This document shows, piece after piece, positions 8,625 to 17,839 of a DNA stretch of 56,232 bases. Under the pieces are notes generated by a model. It made no database searches, had not been told where the DNA came from, and saw only the letters and a program-made list of their open reading frames with translations. The first letter of the stretch is position 1. Every line of letters begins with the position of its first letter. This stretch comes from Caldithrix sp. (GTDB lineage Bacteria > Zhuqueibacterota > Zhuqueibacteria > Thermofontimicrobiales > Sulfurfontimicrobiaceae). Location of the stretch: positions 1-56,232 of the forward strand of contig DYKB01000004.1 in NCBI GenBank assembly GCA_020722815.1, read 5' to 3'. The position numbers and the translations under genes were made by a program.

Positions 8625-9995
8625 ATGGCAAAAATTTTTTTATGCCATGCAAATGATGATATTGATCCGGCAGATGAAATATCCGAACAGATAATGGCCG
8701 ATGAGTTGGGTGAGATTTGGTACAGCGATCTCAGTGATTATGATGACGAAAATCTACACGAGAAGCTGGTTGAAGGCATCGAGTGGTGTGAGATTTTCCT
8801 GTTGATCTGGAGTCGCAATGCCGCCCTTTCACCAGAAGTCATGTTTGAATGGACCCACGCGTTAAATTTGCGTTGTCGGCTTATCATTTGTCAATTTGAT
8901 AATTTTCGATTGCCGGGTGTCCTGTCTTCGAAGGAAAAAATCTCATTTACGAATTTCAATTCCGGCTATCAGGATTTAAGACTGCTTTTATCGGATGGAA
9001 GAATAAAAGATCGCCCCATTAAATTAAAAAAATCAACTGTAAAATCGACCGAAAACAAGCTTTCCGAAACAAAAACCAGGGCTGAAACAGTGCCAGCCAA
9101 ATCGACAGTAAAAGATAAAGAAACATCCAAAACCGATTCACAGAAAGTCCCGACGGATGAGCCGACACTCCGGGAAGAAGACATACCAACGGTTACTAAA
9201 GTGAATCTGGGAAAAATTATCGAGGATAAGGCAGTTTCGGAACCACCAATATCGAAGAAGCCCCTAAAAGATAAAACAGAACCGTCAGCCCCAAAAACGG
9301 TTGAGGCGATCTCGGCGAAAAGCATTTTATCGAAACCAGATACCAGGACAATGCCTCATTCTTCGGTAAGGACAGAACCGAGCCAACGTGAAAAAAGCGG
9401 TGAATTTTCGATGAAAATCCCTCAATTGCGATGGGAAATCATTATTCCAGCGATTATTGTATTCGTACTCATTGTGTTAATTATTTTTACGTTCCTTCAA
9501 AAACGCACAGAAGCCACGCGTTTACGTTCCGAGCCTTTAGTACTCGCGGAAGAAGAGGTGATTCAGATGATTCAAGCACATCATTTTTATGCCCAGGATT
9601 GGAACAATGACGGGCAGGGATATGATAATGAATTTGTGATTGAAGATCGAAAAGGCGCCAAGGTTGTCATCGATAAAAAATCACATCTCACCTGGGAGCA
9701 GGCTGGTTCTGCGAAAGAATTGAGTCTGTCAGCGGCGATGAATTATATTGCTGAATTAAATAAAGCGAAATTCGCCGGCTATTCTGATTGGCGTCTGCCC
9801 ACGCTTGAAGAGGCTTTAACATTAATGGAGCCCTATAAAAATCAGCAGGATTTGCACCTGGAACCGATATTTGAATCCCGCTGGTGCGTCTGGACGGCGG
9901 ATACGGACAATTACCAACAACATTGGGCCCTGAATTTTTTTAATCGGCCGCAGGTGGCTTCAGACGCAGAATTTTTTGTTCGGGCATGCCGCTGA
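8625..9995 (+). CDS. TIR domain, transmembrane helix and DUF1566 receptor-like protein
   Basis: A 456-residue protein in four parts. Residues 1-125 are a TIR-like domain (KIFLCHANDD, then DENLHEKLVEGIEWCEIFLLIWS); Glu75 in SPEVMFEWTHAL sits where NAD-cleaving TIR domains have their catalytic Glu. Residues 130-265 are a charged, Thr/Lys/Pro-rich linker. Residues 271-291 form one membrane helix. Residues 320-456 match DUF1566, with SDWRLPTLEEAL, WCVWTAD and a final FFVRACR. The expected topology puts TIR inside and DUF1566 outside, like a one-pass receptor. The start at 8625 is chosen because GGAG lies 6 bases upstream; an ATG 12 bases earlier has none. It could be a defence effector or a signalling scaffold. 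No effector partner lies next to it. Confidence 0.8.
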   Translation: MAKIFLCHANDDIDPADEISEQIMADELGEIWYSDLSDYDDENLHEKLVEGIEWCEIFLLIWSRNAALSPEVMFEWTHALNLRCRLIICQFDNFRLPGVLSSKEKISFTNFNSGYQDLRLLLSDGRIKDRPIKLKKSTVKSTENKLSETKTRAETVPAKSTVKDKETSKTDSQKVPTDEPTLREEDIPTVTKVNLGKIIEDKAVSEPPISKKPLKDKTEPSAPKTVEAISAKSILSKPDTRTMPHSSVRTEPSQREKSGEFSMKIPQLRWEIIIPAIIVFVLIVLIIFTFLQKRTEATRLRSEPLVLAEEEVIQMIQAHHFYAQDWNNDGQGYDNEFVIEDRKGAKVVIDKKSHLTWEQAGSAKELSLSAAMNYIAELNKAKFAGYSDWRLPTLEEALTLMEPYKNQQDLHLEPIFESRWCVWTADTDNYQQHWALNFFNRPQVASDAEFFVRACR

Positions 9996-10176
9996 AACGT
10001 TATAAATCAGGAGAAATTTTAAAACAAAAATGATAACGAATGATGATAAATGATTTTGATTGGTGAAGGAAGAGAAAAATACTTCTGAATTCAAACTATC
10101 AATCACTGGACAGGAGGTTTCTTCAACAAAGCAATAAGGACACTGAGATAAACATCATTTATTTCGGAGATTAATT

Positions 10177-11700
10177 TTGAACGAACCAACCTTTTTTTCC
10201 ATCCTTCCTCCCATCATCGCGATATTTCTGGCTATCTTAACGCGACAGGTCTTTCTGTCGCTTTTTACTGGCATCTGGATGGGCTGGATGGTGCATTTAA
10301 CGACACTACAAAGTTTTCTAACGATACGCCTTCAAGTGGCACACTTTTTTAATAGTTCTGCCGATTCTTTTTTAATTCAAGCCATCAGTTTGATATGGGG
10401 GACTTCAAAACTTTTTATCCAGAGTATCGCCCAAACAATCGAGGCGTTGGTGAAAGTCTTTGCGGATGCAGGCAATACGAAAGTGATTATTTTCAGCGCC
10501 ATGGTCGGTGCACTCATTACTTTTACGCAATATTCCGGCGGTATGGATGGTTTTATTAACTGGATTACCACTAAAAAGCTCATCCGCTCACGACGGGGAG
10601 CAGGATTACTTGCCTGGACAGTGGGACTGGTTATTTTTATCGAATCGAGTATTAGTGTCCTGATTACGGGTGCTATTGCCCGGCCTTTATTTGATAAATT
10701 AAAAATTTCGCGCGAAAAATTGGCCTATATTGCAGATTCAACTTCTGCTCCCAAATGTGTTCTTATTCCTTTGAATGCATGGGGGGCGTTCATTATTGCC
10801 TTGTTGAGTACCCAGGGAGTGGAGCAAGGCTGGAAAATCATGCTGCTGGCGATACCTTTTAATTTTTATGCCTGGCTTGCGATTTTAATTGTTTTAGGGG
10901 TGATTCTTTTTCAAAAGGATTTGGGTCCCATGCGTCAAGCTGAAGCGCGAGTCCAACGGGAAGGAAAACTGTTGCGGGATGGGGCCGAGCCACTGGTTTC
11001 TTCGGAAGTTGTTACTGTCGAAAAAAAAATTGGCATTCCCGCCCGAACCATCAATATGCTGCTTCCGATTCTGGTGATGGTTGTCATGATGCCAGTCGGA
11101 TTGGTCATCACCGGCAATGGCGATTTTACCCAGGGATCAGGTTCGACTGCAGTGCTATGGGCGATTTTTTCGGCATTATTGGTAGCAGGATTTAGCTACC
11201 GACTTCAGAAGATTATGTCCGTCAAAGAAATTATGGATCAGTTTATGAAAGGAATTAGCGGCCTAATGCCACTGGCTTTACTGATGTTGATGGCTTTTGC
11301 CATCGGGGATGTTTGCAAAGTTCTTGGTACGGGTCAATATGTCGCTGGTCTGGCGAAATCCTGGCTGATTCCGCAACTGGTGCCGGCTGTTTTATTTTTA
11401 ATTTCATGTTTCATCGCCTTCGCCACCGGGACTTCCTGGGGGACTTTTGCGATGATGATTCCAATTGCTGTTCCAACGGCTCAATTAATCGGTCTACCAC
11501 TGGTTCCTGCAGTCGCAGCGGTATTGGGCGGTGGTGTTTTTGGCGATCACTGTTCTCCAATTTCGGATACGACTATCATCGCCTCGATGGCATCCGCAAC
11601 GGACCATATTGACCATGTTCGTACACAATTGCCCTATGCCTTACTGGCGGCGGGATTGGCGTTAGGGCTTTATTTAATTATTGGCGTTATCTACAATTGA
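10177..11700 (+). CDS. NhaC-family Na+/H+ antiporter
   Basis: A 507-residue inner-membrane protein with about 11-12 hydrophobic helices. Predicted to exchange cytoplasmic Na+ for H+. Diagnostic motifs are QYSGGMDGF, the SAPKCVLIPLNAWGAF segment, ATGTSWGTF and GGGVFGDHCSPISDTTII; the last, with Asp and Ser/Thr, is the NhaC hallmark. A long loop (about 240-290) separates the halves. Translation probably starts at a TTG (10177), with GGAGA six bases upstream; no nearby ATG fits. It follows the TIR gene by 181 bases on the same strand and precedes the GT9 gene by 46. Substrate could also be a carboxylate-coupled exchange as in some NhaC relatives (malate/lactate). Confidence 0.88.
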   Translation: MNEPTFFSILPPIIAIFLAILTRQVFLSLFTGIWMGWMVHLTTLQSFLTIRLQVAHFFNSSADSFLIQAISLIWGTSKLFIQSIAQTIEALVKVFADAGNTKVIIFSAMVGALITFTQYSGGMDGFINWITTKKLIRSRRGAGLLAWTVGLVIFIESSISVLITGAIARPLFDKLKISREKLAYIADSTSAPKCVLIPLNAWGAFIIALLSTQGVEQGWKIMLLAIPFNFYAWLAILIVLGVILFQKDLGPMRQAEARVQREGKLLRDGAEPLVSSEVVTVEKKIGIPARTINMLLPILVMVVMMPVGLVITGNGDFTQGSGSTAVLWAIFSALLVAGFSYRLQKIMSVKEIMDQFMKGISGLMPLALLMLMAFAIGDVCKVLGTGQYVAGLAKSWLIPQLVPAVLFLISCFIAFATGTSWGTFAMMIPIAVPTAQLIGLPLVPAVAAVLGGGVFGDHCSPISDTTIIASMASATDHIDHVRTQLPYALLAAGLALGLYLIIGVIYN

Positions 11701-11746
11701 AATTATCAGTATTTAAAAAAAATTTGAAACCTAAGAAAGTGTTTTA

Positions 11747-12901
11747 ATGAATTATAAAAAATTTCTAATTACAATTTCCAATTTTTTCGACCGAATTGGC
11801 CTCCGGGGATTGAATAGACAAATTAAAAACAGCGGTTTTCAATTTATAGGGCGAATTTTAAAATCCCGCAGTGTTCCTTTTCCAACCCAGGAAGATATAA
11901 AAAACATTTTGATTATTAAACAGCATAATCAAATGGGGGATATGATCTGTTCCACTCCCCTTTTTTCTGCCCTGCGAAAAAATTTTCCAGAGGCTTATAT
12001 CACGCTAATTGCTGGCATGAATAATTATAAAGTTGTGCAAAATCATCCGGATTTGAACGAAACAATTGTTTATCATAAATTGAATTTTCTTTCCGCACCC
12101 GGTGAATTCTGGCGCTTTTATCGAAAATTACATGAGCGAAAATATGACCTGGCCATAGTGCCTGCAACAGTTTCGGTTTCGGTCACCAGTGATTTGATAT
12201 GCCGGCTTTCCGGCGCCAAATTTCGACTGGGCGCCCGAACTTTGAATGGAAGGGAAAATCCATCAGGCTTTTTGTATAATCTGCCCGTGGACATGGACTG
12301 GCGGAATCAGAAACGGCATCAAATTTTCAGAAATCTGGATTTGTTAACGGGAATCGGAATTGAGCCCGAATTTATTCCCCCGTCCATTGGAATCTCATCA
12401 AAAGATGAAAATTCTGCCAACCAATTTTATCAGACCCATTTTTCCCCGACTGATAAGGTAATCGGCTTCCATCCAGGAGCCGGCAAAGTAGCAAATCAAT
12501 GGCCTGCTGAACGATTTGCCCGGTTAGCTGATTATCTGGTGGATAAATATCATGTTAGAATTTTAATTACCAATGGCCCTGATGATGCAGTACCTGTCCA
12601 AAAAATGACACAATTGTTAAAATCGCCCTTTATTCTCACCGATGAACTTAATCTCCAACAGGTTGCAGCCCTCCAAAAACGAATACGACTCTATGTGACC
12701 AATGATACAGGGACTATGCATCTGGCGCTGGCGGTGGGGGTACCGGTGCTGGCGTTATTTGGACCAACCAACTTTTGGGAATGGGGACCGCTTGATAAAT
12801 TTCATCGAAGTATCCAATCGTCTGATGGCAATATCAATTCAATATCTTTTGAAGAAGTAAAAAACATAGCTGATGAAATTTTGCAACGTCATTTCCGCTA
12901 A
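11747..12901 (+). CDS. Family 9 glycosyltransferase (heptosyltransferase-like)
   Basis: A 384-residue cytoplasmic enzyme of the GT-B fold, probably adding a sugar to the lipopolysaccharide core or another envelope glycan. N-terminal ILIIKQHNQMGDMICSTPLF is the GT9 acceptor-domain start, and the first ~50 residues form an amphipathic extension that may sit on the membrane. In the C-terminal half, GFHPGAGKVANQWPAERFA and TNDTGTMHLALAVGVPVLALFGPTN are the nucleotide-sugar motifs, and WEWGP follows. Heptose as donor is an assumption from the family; relatives use other sugars. The ATG is spaced 46 bases from the antiporter gene and the two may be cotranscribed. Gene ends at TAA 12899-12901. Confidence 0.88.
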   Translation: MNYKKFLITISNFFDRIGLRGLNRQIKNSGFQFIGRILKSRSVPFPTQEDIKNILIIKQHNQMGDMICSTPLFSALRKNFPEAYITLIAGMNNYKVVQNHPDLNETIVYHKLNFLSAPGEFWRFYRKLHERKYDLAIVPATVSVSVTSDLICRLSGAKFRLGARTLNGRENPSGFLYNLPVDMDWRNQKRHQIFRNLDLLTGIGIEPEFIPPSIGISSKDENSANQFYQTHFSPTDKVIGFHPGAGKVANQWPAERFARLADYLVDKYHVRILITNGPDDAVPVQKMTQLLKSPFILTDELNLQQVAALQKRIRLYVTNDTGTMHLALAVGVPVLALFGPTNFWEWGPLDKFHRSIQSSDGNINSISFEEVKNIADEILQRHFR

Positions 12902-13442
12902 AATCGACCAGGAAAGTTCCAGGATTTATTTAACATGAATTGAGTGACTAGCCATTGGCGATTAGTTTTTGGCTTTATGATATCATCGATGAAAGAAATT
13001 GACAATTTGTCAACAAGTGGTATGGATACGCCATTAAAAACAAGCAAATTGCTAATTCGCCCTATCGACTTTTTATTATAGTACGACTTAGTCAGATTAT
13101 CTTCTTCTGTCATTGTGAATCCTGCGACTGGCTCAAAAAAAACTCAGCGAAACGGCGTGAAGAAGCTCTTCAACCGCGCAAAAACGTTGATCGTCATAAA
13201 AAATTTTTCGTTCGGATAATAAATGTCAGAACTCAGCGTGACATTTCAGATGTTTTATTTAGATTTGTTAGGAAGCAGTTTAAGGTGACCCAGTCGAAAT
13301 AATACTTCAAAAAATCTGCAAAATTCTTTGTTATGCGTTATGAAAATTTATCCCGTTTATCAATCGAATTTCGTCCCAAAAAGCTCCTGAAAGAATCAAT
13401 TTATCCAATTTTTGAATCATTCCGAAGAGGTATTAATTTTAA
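12902..13442. other. Intergenic gap with unrecognised decayed sequence
   Basis: A minus-strand frame of 71 codons (12898-13113) overlaps the GT9 end and has no recognisable domain or ribosome site. Within 12949-12976 is a GGCGATTAGTTTTTGGCT motif resembling the GGCT-rich stretch at 48.5 kb. Around 13200-13250 there are traces of the TCAGAACTCAGCGTGACATT hairpin family. No gene can be supported. Confidence 0.4.
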
Positions 13443-13599
13443 GTATCCGTTCAATAAATGAGGGTAATGCTACGTCCTGTCATGGCGAGGAGCGCTTTTT
13501 GCGACGAAGCAATCCCCTCACACGACATCAGGAGATTGCTTCAGCAAAAAACGCCTCGCAATGACAGTTTTTTTTCACCCACAGTTATTGAGCGGATAC
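13443..13599. repeat. GTATCC-ended MITE-like element with GTCATTGCGAGGAGCG-type core
   Basis: Ends GTATCCGTTCAATAA (13443) and TTATTGAGCGGATAC (to 13599) form a 15-base inverted repeat with one mismatch. The 157-bp interior is a hairpin: GTCATGGCGAGGAGCG, then GACGAAGCAATCCCC, is answered by GGAGATTGCTTC and CGCCTCGCAATGAC. The core matches a palindrome dispersed in many genomes; the ends match the elements at 2559, 53694 and 53875. Confidence 0.7.
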
Positions 13600-13651
13600 T
13601 ATAATTATGTCTTAAAACTAATAAAATCAATTAATTATAAACACATGTCAT

Positions 13652-13700
13652 TGCGAGGAGCGTTTTTGGTGACGAAGCCCCCCCCCACACACACGACCTC
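13652..13700. repeat. Partial copy of the GTCATTGCGAGGAGCG hairpin core
   Basis: GTCATTGCGAGGAGCG, then a GACGAAGC half-stem, is interrupted by a run of nine C and a CACACACA dinucleotide tract. The mirrored right half and the GTATCC ends are missing, so it is a broken copy. Confidence 0.5.
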
Positions 13701-13779
13701 AGGAAATTATGAAGCCAATAGAAAACCCTAAAGGAGTGAATTTGACCCGTTATTATCGGATAGATACGATTATTATGAT

Positions 13780-15771
13780 TTAATTATGGGTGTCAATTTG
13801 CTTTAACTTAATAATCAACTTGTCGCCCTGTCGTTGCTGTTTCTCAAATTCAACTGAAAGCATTTGCAAATAAATATTTTCCGTTATAGCGCCACGAACC
13901 TGTTGAAAATCCTCCTGGCGTTCCGCCGCATCTCCATCCATCCCAAAACCGATTTGCAAATTTTCCGAATACTCTTTTTGGGCATCGCAGAAAAGTAATT
14001 CTTTAAACTCAATATTTAATTTTTTCCAATTTTCAATAAATTGAATCAGATCTTTTGACGTCAGGGAGTCCGATTGTTTTCCCATTTCCTGTTCTAATTT
14101 CGAAAGCGCCCAATTCCATTCAAAATCGTCATATTTTTCATGCAAAGCAGTAAATGCCTGCTCTAGATCAGCGAGTGTTGAAAATTTTCCCAATTTAAAT
14201 TCATCGAAGAGCCTTTCAATGGCCAATTTAGGTACCAGGAAACCGGCCAGATCGATCCACTCGCCAATTCCAATTTCTGATGAACGACTCAGGAGGGCTT
14301 GCAAATCTGGTTTATTTTGAATATTTTGCGAATCCAGTCGCTTAATGAGGCAATCCCCTAAAAATTTTATAATTCCAAGTCGGTAATAGCTGATGCCTTT
14401 TACGATGGATGATTTTTTAATTTTCAAATTTTGATAGCCTAAAACATCTTCGGTTTGTTTTTGAAAATCCTCCAATAGTTTGCAGCCATTTATGAGCTTC
14501 TGGACGATATATGGATTTAAAACCGTATAATTTATCAAATCTTTTCGGTGATGTTTATTTCGACGATCACGAGCTGGCCATTTACAACCATCCCGGAAAT
14601 TCCCGATGCTGCGCAGGTTGGCGGCCGGTATTAAAATACTCTCGCCATGCGATTCGATGATCAGCGAAAAAGGTAAATTTGATGTATCAAAATTCTGGTA
14701 ATGTTTTCCCACGACAATTGAAAAAGCACCCGCCCTGGCTGGCCAGAGAAGATATGAACTACTACCTGTTTTGCAACCCCGTTCGAGGATCCCCTGATGC
14801 AATGGTCCCAATTTATAGAAATGGTTACTCTGATTGGTGCTGCTGCCAGCATTGAAAAAGGAGAACATTCCGGCAATTAGGAGTGTCGATTTATGATGAG
14901 TTACGGTAAATGGTCCGGCGAAAATCGAAAAAACTTCTCCCTGAAAACCATCGCAATTGGCAAAAAAAACCGAATTCTCGGCATAAAATTGGTTGCCCAG
15001 ACGACATCCCTGTCCCACAAAACAGTTAATTAATATCACACCATCCTTAATAATGGTGTCGGAATTAATGATAAAATTTTCAGCGATAACGCCCGCGCCA
15101 AGAAATACTGATGCCGTCTCATAACTATTAATTGACCCGTTCTCCAGTCTGGTAACGTCTTCCAGCGTTGCGCCCGGACCAATTTTAACATTCTTTATCT
15201 GATGACAATTTTGAATTCGGCTCCCTTTTCCAACAATCCCTTTTTCTGAACTGATTTGACCGATATAGGATAAAATAAAGTTTTCTATTTGTTTAATGAC
15301 CTCAGGTTTATAGCGATAAAAGGTTAGTATGTAAGCAATCAGGGCCGAAAGACCATCATATATCGGAAACTCACGTCCACCAGGTTCGATGAGGACGGCG
15401 ACTTCAGTGCCATTTCCAAAGGATGTTTTTTCAGTCACCGCCAGGAAATTTACATTTTCGATAATAACCTCATCTTCAATGCAATAATTTGCCATATAAT
15501 TATTGATTTGATGAATGAAAACATCATTTCCGATTGTGCAATTATGAATTTTTGCATTGAAAATACCACTTTTAACAACGACACCACCAGGAAAAAGAAA
15601 ATCCTTTTTAAAACTTCCCAATTTAATTATTCCTGAAAAAACAGTATTTTCAATCCGGGAAGGGCTAAAATCGATGGCGACCTCAATCTGATTCCAATCA
15701 TTACAATGACAGCGATTTTGTTTTAATATATCAATCTCTTGCAGGGATAGCTTCCGATAATTATGATTCAT
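13780..15771 (-). CDS. DUF4954 left-handed beta-helix protein
   Basis: A 663-residue protein. Sequence such as NYRKLSLQEID at the start, FSGIIKLGSF, FLFPGGVVVKSGIFNA, then IFAGPFTVTHHKSTLLIAGM and FFNAGSSTNQSNHFYKLGP matches the family DUF4954 known mainly from Bacteroidota. Residues 40-300 carry hexapeptide-like repeats (isoleucine/valine every sixth position), indicating a left-handed beta-helix as in acyl- and nucleotidyl-transferases. Residues 440-663 are mostly helical. The reaction is not known; nucleotide-sugar or acyl transfer is a guess from the fold. No signal peptide, so cytoplasmic. It stands alone, flanked by repeat-containing gaps on both sides. Confidence 0.85.
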   Translation of the reverse strand: MNHNYRKLSLQEIDILKQNRCHCNDWNQIEVAIDFSPSRIENTVFSGIIKLGSFKKDFLFPGGVVVKSGIFNAKIHNCTIGNDVFIHQINNYMANYCIEDEVIIENVNFLAVTEKTSFGNGTEVAVLIEPGGREFPIYDGLSALIAYILTFYRYKPEVIKQIENFILSYIGQISSEKGIVGKGSRIQNCHQIKNVKIGPGATLEDVTRLENGSINSYETASVFLGAGVIAENFIINSDTIIKDGVILINCFVGQGCRLGNQFYAENSVFFANCDGFQGEVFSIFAGPFTVTHHKSTLLIAGMFSFFNAGSSTNQSNHFYKLGPLHQGILERGCKTGSSSYLLWPARAGAFSIVVGKHYQNFDTSNLPFSLIIESHGESILIPAANLRSIGNFRDGCKWPARDRRNKHHRKDLINYTVLNPYIVQKLINGCKLLEDFQKQTEDVLGYQNLKIKKSSIVKGISYYRLGIIKFLGDCLIKRLDSQNIQNKPDLQALLSRSSEIGIGEWIDLAGFLVPKLAIERLFDEFKLGKFSTLADLEQAFTALHEKYDDFEWNWALSKLEQEMGKQSDSLTSKDLIQFIENWKKLNIEFKELLFCDAQKEYSENLQIGFGMDGDAAERQEDFQQVRGAITENIYLQMLSVEFEKQQRQGDKLIIKLKQIDTHN

Positions 15772-15948
15772 AGATTCTCCTGAAAAGTAATTGATAAAGC
15801 AAGCGGATTATTACGGCTGATAGATATTGGAATATTTTTATGTGAATTATAAAATAAAATATGCTTTTAAGGCGACAAAGTCAATCTTTTTTTAAAATTT
15901 CAATACTTTTTTTAACCTGAATACTCCCCGGTCATAATAACAAAAAAA

Positions 15949-16108
15949 GTATTCACTCAATATTTCAGGGTGAAAAAACCTCTCCTGGCGAGGCGCTTTT
16001 TGCCGAAGCCTGCTTTTTTAGGCGCGTAATCTCCTGAGGTACTGTGAGGATTGCTTCGTCAAAAAAAACGTTCCTCGCAATGACAGTTCCGGTGGAGTTC
16101 TCGGACAC
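15949..16108. repeat. Chimeric hairpin element
   Basis: The left end GTATTCACTCAATATTTCAG is a diverged GTATCC-type end. The core is the GAGGCGCTTTTTGCCGAAGC/GATTGCTTCGTC/CCTCGCAATGACAG hairpin. The right end is not the expected inverted GTATCC end but GGAGTTCTCGGACACC, the terminal sequence also found at 2055 and 2352. It may therefore be a recombinant between two element families. It fills most of the 438-base gap between the DUF4954 and DUF1638 genes. Confidence 0.5.
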
Positions 16109-16209
16109 CCTCTAAAACTCGTGGCAATTCAAAGCTGGAATATTTATTAAATGTTTTTGAGACAATCTTTTGGTCAGGGGAAATAATAAGTTCGGTATCA
16201 ATAGTTTAT

Positions 16210-16722
16210 TTATTTTCTATCGTCGCTATAAGTTGCCCGCGAATAATTTTTTATCCAGTTTTGTTCGACTTCCATGAGGTATTCAGCATTTTCGGGGCCA
16301 TATTTTGCGATATACGCCTCGAGATAGCGATTATAACGCTCCTCTCCAGGCATCAAGGTGGTATCAATCCAGCCGGGGCTATACCAGTAGGTGCCGGGAT
16401 ATTGATTAAAATAGTTCTGGTAGCGTTCTTTTGATCCCAGGAGAAAAGTTATACAATCGTGACCGCGCATAACTACCAACGGAATATCTCTGGCTTCGAT
16501 ATCGACCAAACCGTTGCTACAAAGTCCGTAGCCGATTAAAATTGCGGAATAATCGCCAGTGGTTTTATCAATTGCCGCTTGAAGTTCCGCCCTTAAAATA
16601 TCGGGCGTATCATGGAGGCCTTGTTTTAAAAAATGAAAAGTAAAGTTATTTTTAGAAATCGCCGTAAAATAGCAGAGTTCCCGCCATAGGACATGACAAC
16701 TGATAAGATGAAATTTCGGCAA
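16210..16722 (-). CDS. DUF1638-like protein, C-terminally shortened
   Basis: A 170-residue protein beginning with a CHVLWREL motif and containing ILIGYGLCSNGLVDI, VVMRGHDCITFLLGSKERY and GTYWYSPGW, which match DUF1638. That family was first noted in methanogens and anaerobes near corrinoid methyltransferase genes. The conserved Cys, His and Asp (CHVL, LCSNG, RGHDC) suggest a metal or corrinoid site, but the function is unproven. Relatives run on for about 50 residues after the WIKNYSRA motif; here the frame stops seven residues later (TYSDDRK), next to the chimeric repeat at 15949-16108, and no lost segment is readable beyond the stop. It may be a truncated, possibly non-functional gene. The start ATG follows CGGAGG. 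Confidence 0.7.
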   Translation of the reverse strand: MPKFHLISCHVLWRELCYFTAISKNNFTFHFLKQGLHDTPDILRAELQAAIDKTTGDYSAILIGYGLCSNGLVDIEARDIPLVVMRGHDCITFLLGSKERYQNYFNQYPGTYWYSPGWIDTTLMPGEERYNRYLEAYIAKYGPENAEYLMEVEQNWIKNYSRATYSDDRK

Positions 16723-16857
16723 TTTTCCTCCGTCTCAGCATCTCCGGTTCATTTTTTGAAGAATTTATTCAGTTCTATTCGCATTAAGCAGAAAAATTCT
16801 ATTATATACAATCGCCTGTTAAAAGTTTAATTCAGAAAATTGTTCCAATTTTGCGGC

Positions 16858-17643
16858 TTATTTTTTTCCAGTTTCCTTTCCTTCCAGATTCAGCCAGCGA
16901 ACAAGACGATCTCCCAGGCGACATGAAAGCGTGTTTAGGATAAAGAAAATTTTTAAGCGCCAGTATGGGACTAATATTTCTCGTTTTTTCTTTTTTATCG
17001 CTTTGATTATCGCTTTGGCAACCTTATCGGGATGGATTTTGGGTATTTTATGTTTTGCAATCATTTGGGTATCGACCCGTCTTGGGAAAATTGTTGAAAT
17101 ATGAATATTTTTTCCCTTCATTTCCTGGCGCAAAACTTCCACGAATCCGGTGAGGGCAAACTTGGAGGCGACAAAGGCAGCATTCGCGGGGATGCCTTTT
17201 TTGCCATCAATGGCCGATAGAACAATGATGTGTCCAGTTTTCTGTTTTAGCATAATCGGCAATACTTCATGAATACAATGAAAGTTTCCATAAAAGTTAA
17301 CCGCCATGGATTCTTCAATCGCGTTGGCTTTAAGATGTAAAATGGGACGTTTGAGATATTGACCGGCATTGGCAATGAGGATATCGACTTTTCCAAAATA
17401 TTTAATCGTTTCTTCCATTAACTGATGCACCTGATCTTTTTGAGTAATATCAGTCGGAATGGCAAGGGTATTAATTTCATATTTTTGGAGAATTTCTGTC
17501 AATTTCAAGAGTTGGTTTTGATTGCGTGATGTTAATACCAGATTAACGCCTTTTTTAGCCAGGGTGATGGCGATGGCGGCACCAATTCCTCCGGATGCGC
17601 CGGTGATTATTGCCACTTTTTTTTGAAAAATTGCCCGTTTCAT
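16858..17643 (-). CDS. Short-chain dehydrogenase/reductase with Phe for catalytic Tyr
   Basis: A 261-residue classical SDR fold: nucleotide motif TGASGGIG near the N-terminus, DILIANAG in the middle, Ser143 in VLSAIDG, and the helix SKFALTGF with Lys161. Where the catalytic Tyr of YxxSK belongs, the codon is TTT: AAFVASK, Phe157. The reductase chemistry should therefore be weak or lost unless another residue serves. The C-terminal KKKKREILVPYWRLKIFFILNTL is basic then hydrophobic, which suggests membrane association, as in DltE/retinol-dehydrogenase-like members. GAGGAG abuts the first of two adjacent ATGs, so the second (17643) is taken as start. It lies 193 bases downstream of the ExbD gene on the same strand and could be read through. 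Confidence 0.85.
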   Translation of the reverse strand: MKRAIFQKKVAIITGASGGIGAAIAITLAKKGVNLVLTSRNQNQLLKLTEILQKYEINTLAIPTDITQKDQVHQLMEETIKYFGKVDILIANAGQYLKRPILHLKANAIEESMAVNFYGNFHCIHEVLPIMLKQKTGHIIVLSAIDGKKGIPANAAFVASKFALTGFVEVLRQEMKGKNIHISTIFPRRVDTQMIAKHKIPKIHPDKVAKAIIKAIKKKKREILVPYWRLKIFFILNTLSCRLGDRLVRWLNLEGKETGKK

Positions 17644-17839
17644 CATCTCCTCTTATGTTATTTAAATTTTACGGATTGTCTGGATTATTTTGGTGAAATA
17701 TTTTGGTTGATTTGATTGGCTTTTTTCCGAAAGCGGGTAAAGTATGAGTAATAAAAATATCAGATAGGGGCTTGTACGCGGGAAATCGTACCGACCCGCC
17801 TTAAACTTAAATTTAAGACAAGTTAGATCCAGGTTGAAT

